From Nitrosopolaris sp035691865 (GTDB taxonomy: Archaea > Thermoproteota > Nitrososphaeria > Nitrososphaerales > Nitrososphaeraceae), in assembly GCA_035691865.1 (NCBI GenBank), contig DASSIM010000049.1:1-52509 (forward strand): 52,509 nucleotides of DNA, written 5' to 3'. How positions within the stretch are numbered: position 1 is the stretch's first letter; each line of letters opens with the position of its first letter. The position numbers and the translations under genes were made by a program. The notes under the pieces are model-generated. The model was given only the letters and a program-made list of their open reading frames with translations, did no database searches and had not been told where the DNA came from. Below, one piece after another: positions 44,066 to 52,508 of the stretch.

Positions 44066-45580
44066 TTAATACTTCGAATGGAGCACTTTTTGCAACATAA
44101 CTTTGTTAATCGCATCCATCATAGCCTGAACCGAAGCAACCACGACATCCTCACCAGCTTTTCTTGCAGAAACAACATTGCCATTCTTATCCTCCACCTT
44201 CACGGACACCTCAGCTAATGCGTCTGACCCCCCAGTGATCGAATCAAGTCGGTATTCCCTGATTTTTATATTAGCCACTTCTCCTGCAATCTTTTGTATA
44301 GCTTTCAGAGCAGCATCGACAGGACCAACCCCAATTTCTGAGGCAATGAAATCCTTGCTGTCCGTATTTAATCTAACTACAGCGGTCGGTATTATATTCA
44401 TCCCTGTAACAATATGAAAATCATTGAGTTTAAATTTCTCTTCGAATTCACTATTATTCATAACCTCGCCCGCTATTGACAGGAGCTCTGCGGTGGTGAT
44501 TGATTTCCCTTTGTCAGCAAGATTCTTTTGTTTTTCCACAATCTGATAAAGTTCCTTCTCTGTCGGCCCAATGCCAAAACCCTCGAGCATTGCCTTTATT
44601 CCGTGAGCACCTGCGTGTTTGCCAGCTTGCATCCATCTTTTTCTACCCACAAGGTCAGGACTAATTGGTTCATATGTAAGTGGATTATTTATTATTCCGT
44701 GCGTATGAATACCAGATTCGTGACCAAAGGCATTTTCACCGATTATTGCTTTGTTTGGTTGGACAATTATTCCCATCGTATTTGATACGAATCTAGAGGT
44801 CTCATATAGCAACTCGGTTTTGATACTATGTCTCCGACCGTATAGGCATTGAAGTGCCATAACAAATTCCTCGAGCGATGCATTACCTGCTCTTTCACCT
44901 AATCCGTTTATTGTCACATGGGCGCACTCTGCACCCGCGTTTATTCCCGCCAGCGAATTAGCTACTGCTAAACCAAAATCATCATGACAGTGCATACTAA
45001 TCGGAAGCTTAGTGTATGACTTTACATCTTTGACAAGCTTTTCGATATATTGTGGAGTAGCGTAGCCTACTGTATCCGGAATATCTAACCTGTCAACACC
45101 GACATTCGCCACGGCCATGAAAACTTGATTTAAGAACGTTCGATCGGATCGTGTTGCGTCCTCAGCAGAAAACTCTACCTCAACGCCATGTTTTTTAGCA
45201 TATTCAACCGCCCATACAGCCTTTTCCAGCACCTGGTGTCGATCCATTCTTAACTTAAACTGCATATGAATATCGGATGTTGCAATAAAAGTGTGGATGT
45301 AGGTTAAGTCGCAATTTATGGCAGCGTCCAGGTCCGATTTTATGGTGCGGGCCAAACCACAAATTTCTGCTTTTAGTCCTTGTTTTGTTATATTTTTGAT
45401 TGCAATTGTTTCTCCGTGTGAAACGACAGGAAAGCCGACCTCAATAGCATCTATCCCAAGATCATCAAGTTTAGTCGCAATCTGCACTTTCTGTTCTGGG
45501 GTTATTGAAACTCCAGGTGTTTGTTCGCCGTCTCTTAACGTTGTATCAAATATTCTCACTTTACTGTCAGCGCGTAACAT
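44066..45580 (-). CDS. leuA: 2-isopropylmalate synthase
   Basis: A 504-residue synthase joining acetyl-CoA and 2-oxoisovalerate, the first step of leucine synthesis. The catalytic start IFDTTLRDGEQTPGVSI, metal-binding HCHDDFGLAVANSLAG and NGLGERAGNASLEE are typical. The C-terminal LeuA_dimer regulatory domain (about 380-500) contains the SITGGSDALAEVSVKV segment for leucine feedback. Citramalate synthase (CimA) is the main alternative because the two are similar; the neighbouring leuB favours LeuA. It starts with ATG directly after the ilvN stop, with no spacer. Confidence 0.92.
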   Translation of the reverse strand: MLRADSKVRIFDTTLRDGEQTPGVSITPEQKVQIATKLDDLGIDAIEVGFPVVSHGETIAIKNITKQGLKAEICGLARTIKSDLDAAINCDLTYIHTFIATSDIHMQFKLRMDRHQVLEKAVWAVEYAKKHGVEVEFSAEDATRSDRTFLNQVFMAVANVGVDRLDIPDTVGYATPQYIEKLVKDVKSYTKLPISMHCHDDFGLAVANSLAGINAGAECAHVTINGLGERAGNASLEEFVMALQCLYGRRHSIKTELLYETSRFVSNTMGIIVQPNKAIIGENAFGHESGIHTHGIINNPLTYEPISPDLVGRKRWMQAGKHAGAHGIKAMLEGFGIGPTEKELYQIVEKQKNLADKGKSITTAELLSIAGEVMNNSEFEEKFKLNDFHIVTGMNIIPTAVVRLNTDSKDFIASEIGVGPVDAALKAIQKIAGEVANIKIREYRLDSITGGSDALAEVSVKVEDKNGNVVSARKAGEDVVVASVQAMMDAINKVMLQKVLHSKY

Positions 45581-46138
45581 CTAAAGTTCTGCACCCCTCG
45601 GGAGAGCAGAAACACCCGTTCTGGCCAGTTGTGTAATACCAAAATGAGCCACGAGATTCTTAAACGCCTCGATCTTGTCAGGCGTTCCAGTAAGCTCCAC
45701 AGTGATCGTCTCTTTTCCGATATCGAGTATATTTGCTCTAAAAATAGATGCAAAATTGGTTATTTCCATTCTCGTCGTGGGGTCTCCTGCATTCATTTTT
45801 ATCAAGGCAAGCTCACGATAAACTGTTTTAGCTGTGTCAAGTACCTTGACTTCTACCACATCGATTAACTTCCTGAGCTGCTTTGCGAGTTGATCAAGCG
45901 TTCCTTCGTCACTATTAAGTGTAATTGTCATCCTCGAGAGATCTGGTTGTTCGGTGGAACCTACGGTTATACTTTCAATGTTAAAATTCCGAGCCCGAAA
46001 AAGATTTGTCACCCTAAACAAAACGCCGGGTTTATTTTCTAACAGAGCCGACAATATATGCCAGCCCCCAATTTTTTCATTTAGGATAGCGGTTCGATTT
46101 GGTATTGCGGGAGTGCTAGGTATAGTTGTTTTTATCAC
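45581..46138 (-). CDS. ilvN: acetolactate synthase small (regulatory) subunit
   Basis: A 185-residue ACT-domain protein controlling IlvB by valine. The ACT motif is KIGGWHILSALLENKPGVLFRVTNLFRARNFNIESITVG, followed by the C-terminal domain with the LTGTPDKIEAFKNLV segment. It is 10 bases after ilvB and its stop abuts the leuA ATG, so the three are one operon. GTG start at 46138; no ATG is in a better place. The extra 25 residues before the ACT domain are unusual and low in pattern. Confidence 0.93.
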   Translation of the reverse strand: MIKTTIPSTPAIPNRTAILNEKIGGWHILSALLENKPGVLFRVTNLFRARNFNIESITVGSTEQPDLSRMTITLNSDEGTLDQLAKQLRKLIDVVEVKVLDTAKTVYRELALIKMNAGDPTTRMEITNFASIFRANILDIGKETITVELTGTPDKIEAFKNLVAHFGITQLARTGVSALPRGAEL

Positions 46139-46148
46139 ATCTTTTTCA

Positions 46149-47834
46149 CTATCCTGTAACCATGTCTTTGAGACCTGTACCTGGTATTACAAAAGGATAA
46201 ACATCTTCCTCTGGGTCTATGATAATATCAATGATCGTTGCAACTTCCATCTTGAGAGCGGATCGAATTGCATTTTCCAACTCTGACAATGACTGAGCTT
46301 TGATCCCCTGTGCCCCGTACGCTTGCGCTATTTTTACATAATCCGGGCAGTTTCGTTGGTGGACCCCGCTATAGCGTCTATTATAGAACGTTCTCTGCCA
46401 TTGAGCCACCATCCCAAGCATATAATTATTCATTAAAAAGACGATTACAGGTAAATTATCAAGCACAGACACGGCAAGAGAGTTCTCGGTCATATTAAAC
46501 GACCCATCACCAGCTATATCGACGACAGGTACTGCTGGCCTAGCAGCCTTTGCACCTATCGAAGCAGGAAAGCCAAAGCCCATAGTCCCAAGTCCGGTTG
46601 AGCTAAAAAAAGTCCCTGGAGATATAACGTCAAAGTGTAACGATGCCCACATCTGACATTGGCCCACTTCAGTGGTCGTAATGGAATCAGCCGGCAATAC
46701 TTCCCTAAGTTTTTTTAATGCTTTTCTGGCTGTCAGATCTCGTGGATAATCCTTCAGTGTCTCTGCATAATGATCGATAAGTTCTTTTCTTCTCTTCAGC
46801 CACGGGTTATCTTGATCTTTTTTTACTATAACCTTTGAGAGCATTTTGACAAGGGTTCTCAGAGACGACTTTACATCTCCGATAACTGCAACATCTACAG
46901 ATTTGTTCTTGCCAATTTCAGCAGGGTCGACATCCATATGTATGATACTCATACCCCTTCCGAATTCATCGTACCTTCCAACTGATCTGTCTGAGAATCT
47001 TGCGCCCACTGCCAATATACAATCTGCCTCCAATATCATTTTGTTGGCCTCTGCATGTCCATGCATCCCAATTGGACCCATAGCGAGTGGATGATTTTCA
47101 GGAAATGATCCTTTACCCTTAAATGTAGTCACCACCGGAGCCACCAGTATTTCTGCGACTGCCTGCAATTCAGAAAAGGCCCCCGAGAGAATGACACCCC
47201 CTCCACCCATTATTATGGGTCTCTCAGCATTCAGCAAAATTTCCACGGACTTGCCTATCTGTGAAAGGTCCGCATCTACAACCGGACTATACCCTCTTAC
47301 TTTTATAAGTTCCGGGAAGTTCATATCAGCGCTTGATTGCTGTACGTCCTTAGGGATATCTATTAGTACAGGTCCTGGCCTTCCGCTTTCTGCTATATAA
47401 AATGCTTTCTTTACAGTCTCTGGGATTTCATGTGCGGACCTGGGTTGGAAGGCGTATTTTGTGCAAGGATTTGCAACACCAATAATATCCGTCTCTTGGA
47501 AGGCATCCTTGCCAATCATTGCCAGAGGTACTTGTCCTGTTACAGCTATCATCGGTGAAGAGTCAGCATGTGCAGTAGCTATACCTGTAATAAGATTTGT
47601 AGCGCCGGGACCTGAAGTTGCAAAACATACTCCTGCCTTTCGTTTTATTCTAGCGTAACCATCCGCCATATGAGATGCCGATTGTTCGTGTCTGACAAGA
47701 ATATGTCTAAAGTTAGCATCAACGAGAGCGTCGTAAATAGGCAAGTTCGCCCCGCCTGGCAGTCCAAACACTATGTCCACCCCCTCCTTTTCGAGAGCAT
47801 GGATCAAAGCTTTTGCGCCGATCATTTCTACCAT
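46149..47834 (-). CDS. ilvB: acetolactate synthase large subunit
   Basis: A 561-residue TPP-dependent enzyme making acetolactate or acetohydroxybutyrate. Glu near residue 48 in VRHEQSASHMADGYAR activates TPP; FATSGPGATNLITGIA, GGGGVI and the TPP-Mg motif GDGSFNMTENSLAVSV with NN downstream are visible. The FAD-binding middle is intact, which separates it from pyruvate oxidase-type relatives. It starts the ilvB-ilvN-leuA-leuB operon. The first ATG at 47834 gives a typical N-terminus. Confidence 0.95.
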   Translation of the reverse strand: MVEMIGAKALIHALEKEGVDIVFGLPGGANLPIYDALVDANFRHILVRHEQSASHMADGYARIKRKAGVCFATSGPGATNLITGIATAHADSSPMIAVTGQVPLAMIGKDAFQETDIIGVANPCTKYAFQPRSAHEIPETVKKAFYIAESGRPGPVLIDIPKDVQQSSADMNFPELIKVRGYSPVVDADLSQIGKSVEILLNAERPIIMGGGGVILSGAFSELQAVAEILVAPVVTTFKGKGSFPENHPLAMGPIGMHGHAEANKMILEADCILAVGARFSDRSVGRYDEFGRGMSIIHMDVDPAEIGKNKSVDVAVIGDVKSSLRTLVKMLSKVIVKKDQDNPWLKRRKELIDHYAETLKDYPRDLTARKALKKLREVLPADSITTTEVGQCQMWASLHFDVISPGTFFSSTGLGTMGFGFPASIGAKAARPAVPVVDIAGDGSFNMTENSLAVSVLDNLPVIVFLMNNYMLGMVAQWQRTFYNRRYSGVHQRNCPDYVKIAQAYGAQGIKAQSLSELENAIRSALKMEVATIIDIIIDPEEDVYPFVIPGTGLKDMVTG

Positions 47835-48223
47835 TTACACAGTTCACCTATCTCTTTTTCAAACAACGCCCTGCTAAGAACAATGTGCAGAGCTGTATCT
47901 ATAGCAGCATAACATCTTCTGCGCTTAGAACATTGACCTGTAGTTGCGAAGAATCCACAACATACTCTTCATCGTTAGCATCAGGCATTTTCGACAGACT
48001 GCCTGCTGCAAAACAATTTATAAAGATTGTGTCCAGAACTAAGTGCAAATTTTATATACTCCATATGCTGGCTTTTTTTGGTCTGTGTGCAATTCCCTTG
48101 TGGCTGCCATCTGCTTCTGCAACAATCACGACGCTGAGCTCGCCGATAAAATACTAAACCACAGTTACTCACAGATGAGATTGTGAAAATGAGAGAAACC
48201 TGCAAGAAAGCGAGAGCACTTTA
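47835..48223. other. 389-base gap upstream of ilvB
   Basis: Contains the promoter of ilvB (minus strand) and a 30-codon plus-strand frame at 48065-48157 listed separately. No RNA gene or repeat seen. Confidence 0.45.
48065..48157 (+). pseudogene. possible signal-peptide fragment, 30 codons
   Basis: The frame starts with ATG 48065 and reads MLAFFGLCAIPLWLPSASAT before ending ten residues later. It looks exactly like a secretory signal peptide with an ASA cleavage site, but the mature protein is missing. It may be the broken 5' end of a secreted-protein gene, or chance in an AT-rich gap. Confidence 0.25.
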
Positions 48224-49090
48224 CTACGCGGTCTTGATTACCTTCTGCCGTTCAAGTTCTTTTTCCTTTATGTATATATCATTAGCATCTTTTACATTTG
48301 AATTCTCATGTATAATTGCCCTAATTGCTTTAATCATAGCCACAGGATAGTCCGATTGCCAAATATTTCTGCCCATATCCACTCCCATTGCACCGTTGTC
48401 TACTGCATCATACGCTAATTGTAAGGCGTTGAGTTCGTTGGGCAGTTTCTTGCCTCCTGCAATAATGACAGGCACAGGGCAACCCTCGACAACCTTTTGA
48501 AAGTTTTCACAATAGTATGTCTTTACTAGATGTGCTCCTAATTCGGCAGCGATTCTGCAGGCAAGTGCTAGATATCTGTGATCTCTGGACATTTCTTTAC
48601 CAACGGCAGTTACAGCAAGAATAGGGATTCCGAATCTTTCGCCTTCATCTACGAGTTTTGCTAAATTGGTCAATGTTTGATGTTCATATTTACCACCAAC
48701 AAAGATTGAAAGAGCGAGGCAGGAGGCATTAAGTTTCATGGCATCTTCAATCGATGTGGTGATACTTTCCTTTGAAAGTTCTTCCCCAATGATGCTAGTA
48801 CCTCCGGAAACCCGCAATACGATAGGAATATCGGTACTTGGATTTACTGATGTTCGCAGAACGCCCCTAGTGAGCATCAACGAGTCTGCATATGGTAAAA
48901 GTGGTTTTATCGTTCTACTGGGATTTTCTAATTTCTCTGTCGGTCCTAAGAAATATCCGTGATCGACTGCAAGCATAACAGTTCGTCCATCTCCAGGACG
49001 AATGATTTTTGACAATCTGTTTTTCATTCCCCAATCCATATTGCCTATTGCTACACGCAATCCCTCGTTATAATTATTTATAGTTTCCAT
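48224..49090 (-). CDS. LsrF-like class I aldolase/thiolase
   Basis: A 288-residue TIM-barrel enzyme of the DeoC/LsrF family. The stretch MDWGMKNRLSKIIRPGDGRT then VMLAVDHGYFLGPTEKLEN closely follows bacterial LsrF (3-hydroxy-5-phosphonooxypentane-2,4-dione thiolase); GGKYEHQT, VKTYYCEN with the Schiff-base Lys190, VIIAGGKKLP and GVDMGRNIWQSDYPVAMI also agree. Archaeal relatives include the ADH synthase (aroA') of the archaeal shikimate route and class I FBP aldolases. No autoinducer-2 system is present here. It starts 4 bases after the alcohol dehydrogenase stop, forming an operon. Confidence 0.85.
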   Translation of the reverse strand: METINNYNEGLRVAIGNMDWGMKNRLSKIIRPGDGRTVMLAVDHGYFLGPTEKLENPSRTIKPLLPYADSLMLTRGVLRTSVNPSTDIPIVLRVSGGTSIIGEELSKESITTSIEDAMKLNASCLALSIFVGGKYEHQTLTNLAKLVDEGERFGIPILAVTAVGKEMSRDHRYLALACRIAAELGAHLVKTYYCENFQKVVEGCPVPVIIAGGKKLPNELNALQLAYDAVDNGAMGVDMGRNIWQSDYPVAMIKAIRAIIHENSNVKDANDIYIKEKELERQKVIKTA

Positions 49091-49094
49091 CCTG

Positions 49095-50129
49095 TTACTT
49101 CGCTGTTACGATTACCTTGATCGCATCTTCTGCTTTACGAGCGCACTCTATTCCCTCGCAGGCGTTTGCAATATCAAAGCGATGGGTTATCAGCGAACGT
49201 ATCTCGATCCTCTTTGAAGAAATAAGCCGTATTGCTTGGTTTATCTCGATTTCTGATGTAGCATAACTCGGAATAATGGAAAGCTCACTCGAATATAGCT
49301 TGCTTATATTGCATAAAACCCGTGTCCCTTCTGCTGGTACCCCAAAGAGTAGGATGTTGCCTCCCTTTCGTGTCAAATAAAATGATTGATCAATCACTCT
49401 TGAATTTCCCGTTGCCACGATTGTAGTATCAGCACCTCTGCAGTCCGTAATATCCTGCATTTTTTTAATGATATCCTTTTCGTTGGCAACATTATAGGTA
49501 TCGATGCCAAAATGCTCCTTAGCAAAATCCAATCTGAACTGGTTGAGATCGAATGCCACAATTTTTCCCGCACCGGTCAATTTTGCAAGGATAGCAAGCA
49601 TTAGCCCGGCTGGCCCAGCCCCTAAAATTGCAATATCATCTCCTTTTCGAAGTCTACATTTAGACAGACCTCTGATGCAACAAGCTAACGGTTCTATCAG
49701 TGAAGCCTCATCAAACGTCACATTTTCTGGCAATTTCACAAGTCCGCCTCTGAGAACATTCTCTTCAGGTACTAAGATCTGTTCAGAGAGCCCGCACGGT
49801 TCGATATTACTGTTTTGATACATCTTACACATTGTGAAATCACCGTGCCAACAATAATGACATGTGTGGCAGCTGACATGATGATGTACGAATACACGGT
49901 CCCCTATGCTGAAACCTTTGACTGATTTTCCCACATTTATTATATCCCCAGTAGGTTCATGTCCCAATCTGTTAGACGACATTCCGTAATCACCGTAAAC
50001 CTTCTCCAAATCAGACCCGCATAGCCCGCAGGCTCTCATTTTTACAAGAACATCTCGATCTCCAAGATTTGGAACTGATATTTCGTCAAGGGCCACATTG
50101 TTCTTGCCCCTTATGAATACAGCTTTCAT
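49095..50129 (-). CDS. zinc-dependent medium-chain alcohol/sugar dehydrogenase
   Basis: A 344-residue MDR enzyme. The catalytic zinc ligands are Cys in ACGLCGSDLEKVYGDYG and His-Glu in RLGHEPTGDIINVG; the structural zinc cluster is SCHTCHYCWHGDFTMCKMY (four Cys). The NAD(P) fold shows AILGAGPAGLMLAIL near residue 170. Close relatives oxidise threonine, sorbitol, xylitol or similar polyols; substrate is unknown here. It precedes the LsrF-like aldolase by 4 bases and is the first gene of that operon, behind a TATA-like TTTTTATAAC (50152-50161). Confidence 0.9.
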   Translation of the reverse strand: MKAVFIRGKNNVALDEISVPNLGDRDVLVKMRACGLCGSDLEKVYGDYGMSSNRLGHEPTGDIINVGKSVKGFSIGDRVFVHHHVSCHTCHYCWHGDFTMCKMYQNSNIEPCGLSEQILVPEENVLRGGLVKLPENVTFDEASLIEPLACCIRGLSKCRLRKGDDIAILGAGPAGLMLAILAKLTGAGKIVAFDLNQFRLDFAKEHFGIDTYNVANEKDIIKKMQDITDCRGADTTIVATGNSRVIDQSFYLTRKGGNILLFGVPAEGTRVLCNISKLYSSELSIIPSYATSEIEINQAIRLISSKRIEIRSLITHRFDIANACEGIECARKAEDAIKVIVTAK

Positions 50130-50151
50130 TAAGTCTTCCTATTTATTATCA

Positions 50152-50161
50152 GTTATAAAAA
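50152..50161 (-). promoter_or_regulatory. TATA box of the dehydrogenase-aldolase operon
   Basis: TTTTTATAAC on the minus strand lies 23-32 bases before the ATG at 50129, normal spacing for a leaderless transcript. Confidence 0.5.
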
Positions 50162-50292
50162 TGAGGATATTCCCACTGGCCATCTTCCGTTATCCATGGG
50201 ATGTTTGGGTTATCTGTATAAGGCTTGCTCAACTACTCTGTTATTAGACTTGTAAAAAGAAATTGGAGGTCAAGGTCCAGTCTACGAGCATG

Positions 50293-50661
50293 CTATTCTA
50301 ACATTTTATTTAGTTGCATTAACAAAGCTTCATTTTCAACTGGTTTTCTAATAAAGCATTTGGCATCCTCAACCAAAGGAGACACTGCCCTTCTAAGCTC
50401 TTCATAATTTATTTCGCTGGCCGTGAGAAAACAAACCTTAACCTTTTCATCGATCTTTCTTATCTCCCTATACAAATCCAAACCACTCATGCTCGGCAAT
50501 TTAATATCGACAAGCAAAATGTCATGCTGGTGAGGTCTAAAACTCGATAATGCCAATAAAGGGTCGGTGAATGAACTAACGGCGAACCCATTTTGCTCTA
50601 AAATAATTTTCAACGTAAAGATAATATCAGATTCATCTTCCACTATCAATATTCTTTTCAT
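50293..50661 (-). CDS. single-domain response regulator receiver
   Basis: A 122-residue CheY-like receiver. The acidic pair Glu8-Asp9 (VEDE), phosphoacceptor Asp52 (LLVDIKLPSMSG), the Thr switch in CFLTAS and the Lys in CFIRKP are present, so it should be phosphorylated. There is no output domain. No kinase gene is next to it; the sensor kinase at 11.9-13.7 kb is nearly 40 kb away and has no receiver gene of its own. Any pairing is only a possibility. Confidence 0.92.
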   Translation of the reverse strand: MKRILIVEDESDIIFTLKIILEQNGFAVSSFTDPLLALSSFRPHQHDILLVDIKLPSMSGLDLYREIRKIDEKVKVCFLTASEINYEELRRAVSPLVEDAKCFIRKPVENEALLMQLNKMLE

Positions 50662-50776
50662 CGTTGTTCATTAATCCTCAAATGAGTCTAGCTTGCCTCG
50701 TGTAGCAGACACTTTACATCTAAGAGACCATTCCATCCTAATTCTGTGCTTGGAATCCATTAAAAACAAGAACAAG

Positions 50777-50977
50777 CTACTTACATTTAGGATTTAATTC
50801 GCAAACAAGATTTTTGTGATTGCCAGTTCTAGAAGCATACATTACTGCAGGAGTATCTATTGCGCCGAGGGTTCCATTCGGGCGTTCAAGAGCGCTATGC
50901 AGTGACAGATGATTATGAACTCCACTCATTCCCTCAAGCTTGCCATAGAAATTAGTTGTTTCACTCTTTATGGTCAA
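50777..50977 (-). CDS. short hypothetical protein, 66 codons, doubtful
   Basis: TTG start, 66 codons, a patterned middle (HNHLSLHSALERPNGTLGA), no known motif. No promoter or ribosome site is clear. It may be a small lineage-specific gene. Confidence 0.25.
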   Translation of the reverse strand: MTIKSETTNFYGKLEGMSGVHNHLSLHSALERPNGTLGAIDTPAVMYASRTGNHKNLVCELNPKCK

Positions 50978-51177
50978 TTAGTTGTTATTTCGGATACAAT
51001 GTGTTCATTGGTTATATATTTTCAGTAACTTTTAGTAATATGGTGATTCCATGTTCCCGAAAATTTCTCGCTACGAGATCTGAACCTTTGTTGGCAACAC
51101 AGCAAGACTCAGATTTCGAGGTAGATATCGGTAGAAACCAGATCTAAATAATCATACTTCAGGAGATATTCCGCCGG

Positions 51178-51315
51178 TCATGTGTATTTGCCCGGCTTTC
51201 TACTAAAGATCCTTTTGCACCCTTCAGAGCAGAAATAGTAGTCCTTACCGCGGTGTTTATAGGTTGTCGCAAGTTTTTCATCCATTTCAATTCCGCAAAC
51301 TGGATCGACAGGCAT
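51178..51315 (-). CDS. 45-aa YHS-domain protein
   Basis: From ATG 51315: PVDPVCGIEMDE and KHRGKDYYFCSEGCKRIF with Cys7, Cys29 and Cys33 are exactly the YHS (TRASH-like) metal-binding domain, and the protein is nothing else. A TATA-like AATAAATAAATACAC (51336-51350) lies about 25 bases upstream, supporting the start and a leaderless transcript. YHS domains are found on copper and other metal-handling proteins; a small free-standing version could serve as metallochaperone or sensor. The short length keeps it below usual cut-offs. Confidence 0.82.
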   Translation of the reverse strand: MPVDPVCGIEMDEKLATTYKHRGKDYYFCSEGCKRIFSRKPGKYT

Positions 51316-51620
51316 CGCTGTTATGGGAGTTTACTAGTGTATTTATTTATTCTTTAGATTATGCACGTCCTGATCAGCGCTAGAAGCTCTCTTTCCTGAT
51401 ATATTATTTATTATCATGAACTCTGGAATTCAGCGAGGCGGTTTTTTTATAATCTGGTAACAACTCATAATGAGATTTTGCAACAGGGACACAATAGTGT
51501 CAAAATAATTCAAAATAATCCCATTGTAGTTACGCTTCAAAAATTATTATTACTGATTTGGTCAATCCAACTTGACATAAAATTTGATATTCTATCAGAT
51601 ATTAGATGATATAACTTATC
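51316..51620. other. 305-base intergenic region
   Basis: Holds the leftward promoter of the YHS gene (51336-51350) and AT-rich DNA before the zinc-ribbon gene. No other feature seen. Confidence 0.45.
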
Positions 51621-51794
51621 TTGTCTTATCCATCGATCGAAATTGTTTGTGGCAAATGCGGATCCGTTATCAACAAAATAATAAGTTTGAAATCAATAAA
51701 GGATGTTTTGAGACCTACCAATGGTCGATGTAGGATATGTGGGAATGCGCTTAATCCTTCTGAATTCACAATCGACTTGGAAAAGCAATATTAA
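51621..51794 (+). CDS. 57-aa zinc-ribbon protein
   Basis: TTG 51621 opens a 57-residue frame with CGKC (Cys10/Cys13) and CRIC (Cys37/Cys40), a zinc ribbon; the segment after it (NPSEFTIDLEKQY) is short and acidic. It resembles other small thaumarchaeal zinc ribbons, but I name no family. No ATG is available, so the TTG start is by default. A well-placed TATA box is not obvious (AT-rich from 51580). Confidence 0.6.
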   Translation: MSYPSIEIVCGKCGSVINKIISLKSIKDVLRPTNGRCRICGNALNPSEFTIDLEKQY

Positions 51795-51954
51795 ATTAGG
51801 ACGTCGAAACGAACCTTTTAAAAAATACTCTCCACCTTAACTTTGAAGAAAATATCTTCAAGTCTGTGAATTATAACCTAAACTTTTTGTTCAGAATATT
51901 CCGTCAAAATGTTTTGACCTACAGTGATTTAGTCTTATTAGTGATCAGCTTGAT

Positions 51955-52068
51955 GTGCTAGCTGGATCTCTTGCTGATATAGTCAGACATATACAATTAT
52001 GGTGGCTTGTCGGGGCCTTCTGTATCATAGGAGTCGTGATTGCTTGGGGAATAGCAAAGAACAAGTAA
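51955..52068 (+). CDS. possible 37-aa membrane micropeptide
   Basis: GTG 51955 starts a 37-residue frame: a short N-terminus, then a hydrophobic span (LWWLVGAFCIIGVVIAW) and the basic end GIAKNK. This layout is that of a single-span microprotein. There is no clear ribosome site. It converges with the UbiA gene. Real or chance cannot be told from the sequence alone. Confidence 0.35.
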   Translation: MLAGSLADIVRHIQLWWLVGAFCIIGVVIAWGIAKNK

Positions 52069-52109
52069 AAAACCTAGATTCACTGCGATTGACTCTAACT
52101 TTGAATGAT

Positions 52110-52508
52110 TTAGATGAACAAACTTGCTGCCAAAACCACACCTGTGATTCGAGAGTAAGCCACCGTTGCCCCCATCACAGGTACTAACTTCTCAACATCT
52201 TGGTAAGATCTACCGATCCGTTTGATTGCACTTACTGCAAGCGGTAATGATAGAAGGGATGCAAGTGAATATATTTTCAGGTAACCCAGAAATATTCCTG
52301 CTACGATCAGAACGTAGGTGCAGAGAATCATCCATGGAAAAATCTTTGCTGCTCTCTGCTTTCCCAACAATATGACTAAAGTTCGTCTTCCTCGTGAACG
52401 GTCAGCGTGATAGTCCGGAAAGGAATTTACAAATAAGACCGATGCTGATAAGATGCCCAGTATGATACCGACGTAGATTACACCAACTCCGATCGACGCC
52501 GTTTGAAC
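52110..52508 (-). CDS. UbiA-family prenyltransferase, C-terminal part
   Basis: The frame is open to the right edge, so the 5' part is missing; about 132 residues remain. The motif NSFPDYHADRSRGRRTLVIL is the second Asp-rich motif of UbiA enzymes, closest in form to MenA-type (quinone) prenyltransferases, followed by membrane helices to the end (KIFPWMILCTYVLIVAGIFLG, and a last one before the stop). It would attach a prenyl chain to an aromatic acceptor such as a quinone head group, or act on archaeal lipid precursors. Which one cannot be decided from this part. Confidence 0.88.
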   Translation of the reverse strand, partial: VQTASIGVGVIYVGIILGILSASVLFVNSFPDYHADRSRGRRTLVILLGKQRAAKIFPWMILCTYVLIVAGIFLGYLKIYSLASLLSLPLAVSAIKRIGRSYQDVEKLVPVMGATVAYSRITGVVLAASLFI

